Position numbers and translations under genes: made by a program. The notes beneath the pieces were generated by a model. It was not told where the DNA came from. It made no database searches and saw nothing but the letters and a program-made list of their open reading frames with translations. Source: JBGPQJ01 sp963709295 (GTDB lineage: Bacteria; Chloroflexota; Anaerolineae; Anaerolineales; Villigracilaceae). Taken from it: DNA of 64,000 nucleotides. Each line of letters starts with the position of its first letter. The stretch's first letter is position 1. Below, piece by piece: positions 62,439 through 64,000 of the stretch. The DNA lies in NCBI GenBank assembly GCA_963709295.1, contig CAVPVW010000003.1, positions 186,001 through 250,000 on the forward strand, given 5' to 3'.

Positions 62439-63674
62439 ATGAAAAAAGCGTCAGCGTCATTCTTCGATAAGGAGGGTGTCGTGCTTAGCCAGGTCGAAGT
62501 TTCTAGTGGTGTCCCGCTAGGCATCCACACTGTCTCAAATCCCGCCTTGGGAATAGGCGGCGCGTATGGCGCATGGGGAGCCAGCTATGACAATTCGACC
62601 TTGCCTGGATTTGTGAGCGGACGGCTGGGAGAGCAGCTTCCTCAGGATGAAATCATGAATCTTGACGAGTTGGGATTTCTCAGCCGGCATCACACTCCCG
62701 ACTTGACCGATAGCGAACATCTTGAGCTTGAGGTGGAGGTGGGAGCGCGGGTGCTTCGTCAGGCTGCCCAAGCAAACGGGTGGGAGCCAGGAGATGTTAA
62801 TGGCGTTCTCATCGGCATGAGCTGCCCCATTTCAGACGATTATGTATCTCGAGCAGCCGAGAGGGCTGGAATCCCCACAGAAGCGCTCAAGGTCACTGTC
62901 CACAAAGCCTGCGATGGCTCGATGGGTGCGTTGCACTTGGCGCTCAATCCCGAACTATCCGGCGAAGGGGAACTGAATATTGCAGAGGAGCTTCACGGGA
63001 AAAAAGTGCTCGTGGGCGGGATTGAGGCATTAAGCCGGTTGACAGCCCATGCGAAGGACAAAAACGCGCTGCAATTGTTTGGCAATGGCGCAGGCGTGAT
63101 CGGGGTCGTCCCTGGCGAAACGATGAAATTTCTGACAGGCAAGAGTCACGAGAATTATGACGAGGATGGGCTCCTGCAGCTGAGGATGTTTTACCCGCAC
63201 AGCAAGGAGCGGGTCCCGGGGAAATCCATGCTCGAAATCCAGGTTGAATCAGCGAAGAATATCAGGATTGCGGGGTTGATGCACGAACCGGCGGATGGCG
63301 CGCCTATCCTCATGGCAGGATTGATGGGAATGGTAAAACTTTTCGTCCGCACAGGCGTGGACGTGGTGACGGATGTTTATCAGGAGTACCATACCTTGAT
63401 GGACCGCCTGGGGCGGTCAGGACAATCCTTTGAAGTCGCCATTGCGCATCATGCCAATTACAAGATCAACCTTCTCAAGGCCAAGCAATTGATGAAGAAT
63501 GGTGTGAATTTGAAGATGCCCTGGCTGCTCAGTGACTTCGGCAACGTCAGCGCGGCGTCCTGTATGATTGCCTTTCTTCGGCAGCTGCAGAGCCTGAAAC
63601 CGGGCGACCATGTCCTGTTTGACGGTTTCGGCGCCGGGACGTATTACGATGTGGTGGCTGTCTCGATGGGGTAG
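62439..63674 (+). CDS. Beta-ketoacyl-ACP synthase III-like (thiolase fold) protein
   Basis: About 411 residues. The KAS III triad is visible: Cys in HKACDGSMGAL, His in VAIAHHANYKINLLKA, Asn in SDFGNVSAASC. The C-terminal FDGFGAGTYYDVVAVSMG is FabH-like. The 5' end is unsettled: ATG 62414 has a strong AAGGAG but its frame stops at TAA 62468-62470 after 18 codons; removing one T at 62468 would join it to the main frame. Otherwise ATG 62439, or GTG 62481 with AAGGAGG just upstream, could start the protein. The product could act in fatty-acid or secondary lipid synthesis. Confidence 0.83.
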   Translation: MKKASASFFDKEGVVLSQVEVSSGVPLGIHTVSNPALGIGGAYGAWGASYDNSTLPGFVSGRLGEQLPQDEIMNLDELGFLSRHHTPDLTDSEHLELEVEVGARVLRQAAQANGWEPGDVNGVLIGMSCPISDDYVSRAAERAGIPTEALKVTVHKACDGSMGALHLALNPELSGEGELNIAEELHGKKVLVGGIEALSRLTAHAKDKNALQLFGNGAGVIGVVPGETMKFLTGKSHENYDEDGLLQLRMFYPHSKERVPGKSMLEIQVESAKNIRIAGLMHEPADGAPILMAGLMGMVKLFVRTGVDVVTDVYQEYHTLMDRLGRSGQSFEVAIAHHANYKINLLKAKQLMKNGVNLKMPWLLSDFGNVSAASCMIAFLRQLQSLKPGDHVLFDGFGAGTYYDVVAVSMG

Positions 63675-63679
63675 GTTTC

Positions 63680-64000
63680 TTACTCCACAGTGACACTCTT
63701 GGCCAAATTCCGGGGCTGGTCCACGTCGAGTCCGCGCATGGACGCGATGTGATAGGCCAAAAGCTGCAGGGGAATGACTGTCGCGATGGGGGACAGCATC
63801 CATGGGCATTCAGGGATCCACAGGACGTGGTCTGCCATGGTTGGAATTAGGTCATCTCCCGATGTCGCAATGGCGATCACGGTGCCCCCCCGTGCCTTGG
63901 CCTGTTGAATTTGGCTGACCATCTTGTCGTGCCACGGGTCCTTTGGAGCGATGCACACCACCGGCATGGTCTTGTCGATCAATGCGATGGGTCCATGTTT
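63680..64000 (-). CDS. glmS: Glutamine-fructose-6-phosphate aminotransferase, C-terminal part (5' end outside window)
   Basis: Partial gene, 106 residues plus stop. The frame is open at the window end (KHGPIALIDKTMPVVCIAPK), and the last residues PRNLAKSVTVE are the strongly conserved GlmS terminus. It is the end of the second SIS (isomerase) domain. The enzyme makes glucosamine-6-phosphate for cell-wall synthesis. It is convergent with the KAS III-like gene, five bases apart. Confidence 0.95.
   Translation of the reverse strand, partial: KHGPIALIDKTMPVVCIAPKDPWHDKMVSQIQQAKARGGTVIAIATSGDDLIPTMADHVLWIPECPWMLSPIATVIPLQLLAYHIASMRGLDVDQPRNLAKSVTVE

Overview
The window reads as a chromosomal segment of a Chloroflexota bacterium, most likely class Anaerolineae (inference from gene content, no search possible). 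Pointers are a ribosomal protein L31 carrying an RNA polymerase alpha-CTD-like tail, a fused NuoCD, Thr/Pro-rich secreted lipoproteins, an RtcB/archease pair, ferredoxin-dependent 2-oxoacid oxidation and many small Cys-rich proteins. There is no prophage, IS element, CRISPR array or rRNA; one tRNA (Arg, anticodon TCG) is present. Genes are tightly packed in short operons on both strands, many separated by clear intrinsic terminators.

Layout: 0-4.6 kb holds the end of a SpoU rRNA methyltransferase, a small acidic Cys protein, VKOR, MoeA and Rel. 4.7-8 kb holds a YbaK-type deacylase, a GlnQ-like ATPase broken by an in-frame TGA, and RtcB with archease. 8-15.8 kb (minus strand) is a DNA-repair block: RecJ, a UvrD-like helicase with a RecB-type nuclease and a four-Cys site, a 96-residue protein, and a second, degenerate UvrD-like protein. 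16.1-21.6 kb (plus strand) runs cytochrome lipoprotein, rplU-rpmA-rpmE(alpha-CTD fusion), tdk, hpt, CCA-adding enzyme, alpha/beta hydrolase; a consensus sigma-70 promoter precedes rplU. 21.6-24.5 kb holds a zinc-ribbon protein, a response regulator, an FAD oxidoreductase with an internal stop and two tandem CPDC glutaredoxins. 24.8-29 kb looks like a sugar/amino-sugar operon (ATP-grasp ligase, BadF-type kinase, GPH transporter, YdjC-type deacetylase), followed by a GT-C membrane glycosyltransferase.

31-38.5 kb holds guaB (frameshifted), an M23 peptidase, a two-SIS-domain protein, a PNPOx-fold protein, YccA, a CAP-domain lipoprotein and a membrane protein. 38.8-46 kb holds MoxR-DUF58-MBL, then alanine dehydrogenase, a CoA-transferase and pyruvate kinase. 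46-53 kb holds an EamA transporter, ArfB, 2-oxoacid:ferredoxin oxidoreductase (korAB) behind a GntR regulator, and TypA. 53-58 kb holds a membrane-anchored protein, an M20 amidohydrolase, a LmbE-type deacetylase, PSP1 and Mrp. 58-61.5 kb holds nuoI, nuoCD, nuoB and iscX, divergent from a Cys-containing HTH regulator. The window ends with a KAS III-like synthase and the end of glmS.

The most striking global property is the number of broken frames. About ten genes carry single-base indels, nearly all insertions, and two carry in-frame stops. These include genes of central metabolism (guaB, korA), and correcting the indels restores whole-codon lengths. This favours residual sequencing or assembly error over decay for most of them. 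Biologically the best leads are the L31/alpha-CTD fusion, the iscX-nuoBCDI-4Cys-mrp locus facing a possible Fe-S-sensing regulator, and the helicase-nuclease pair.
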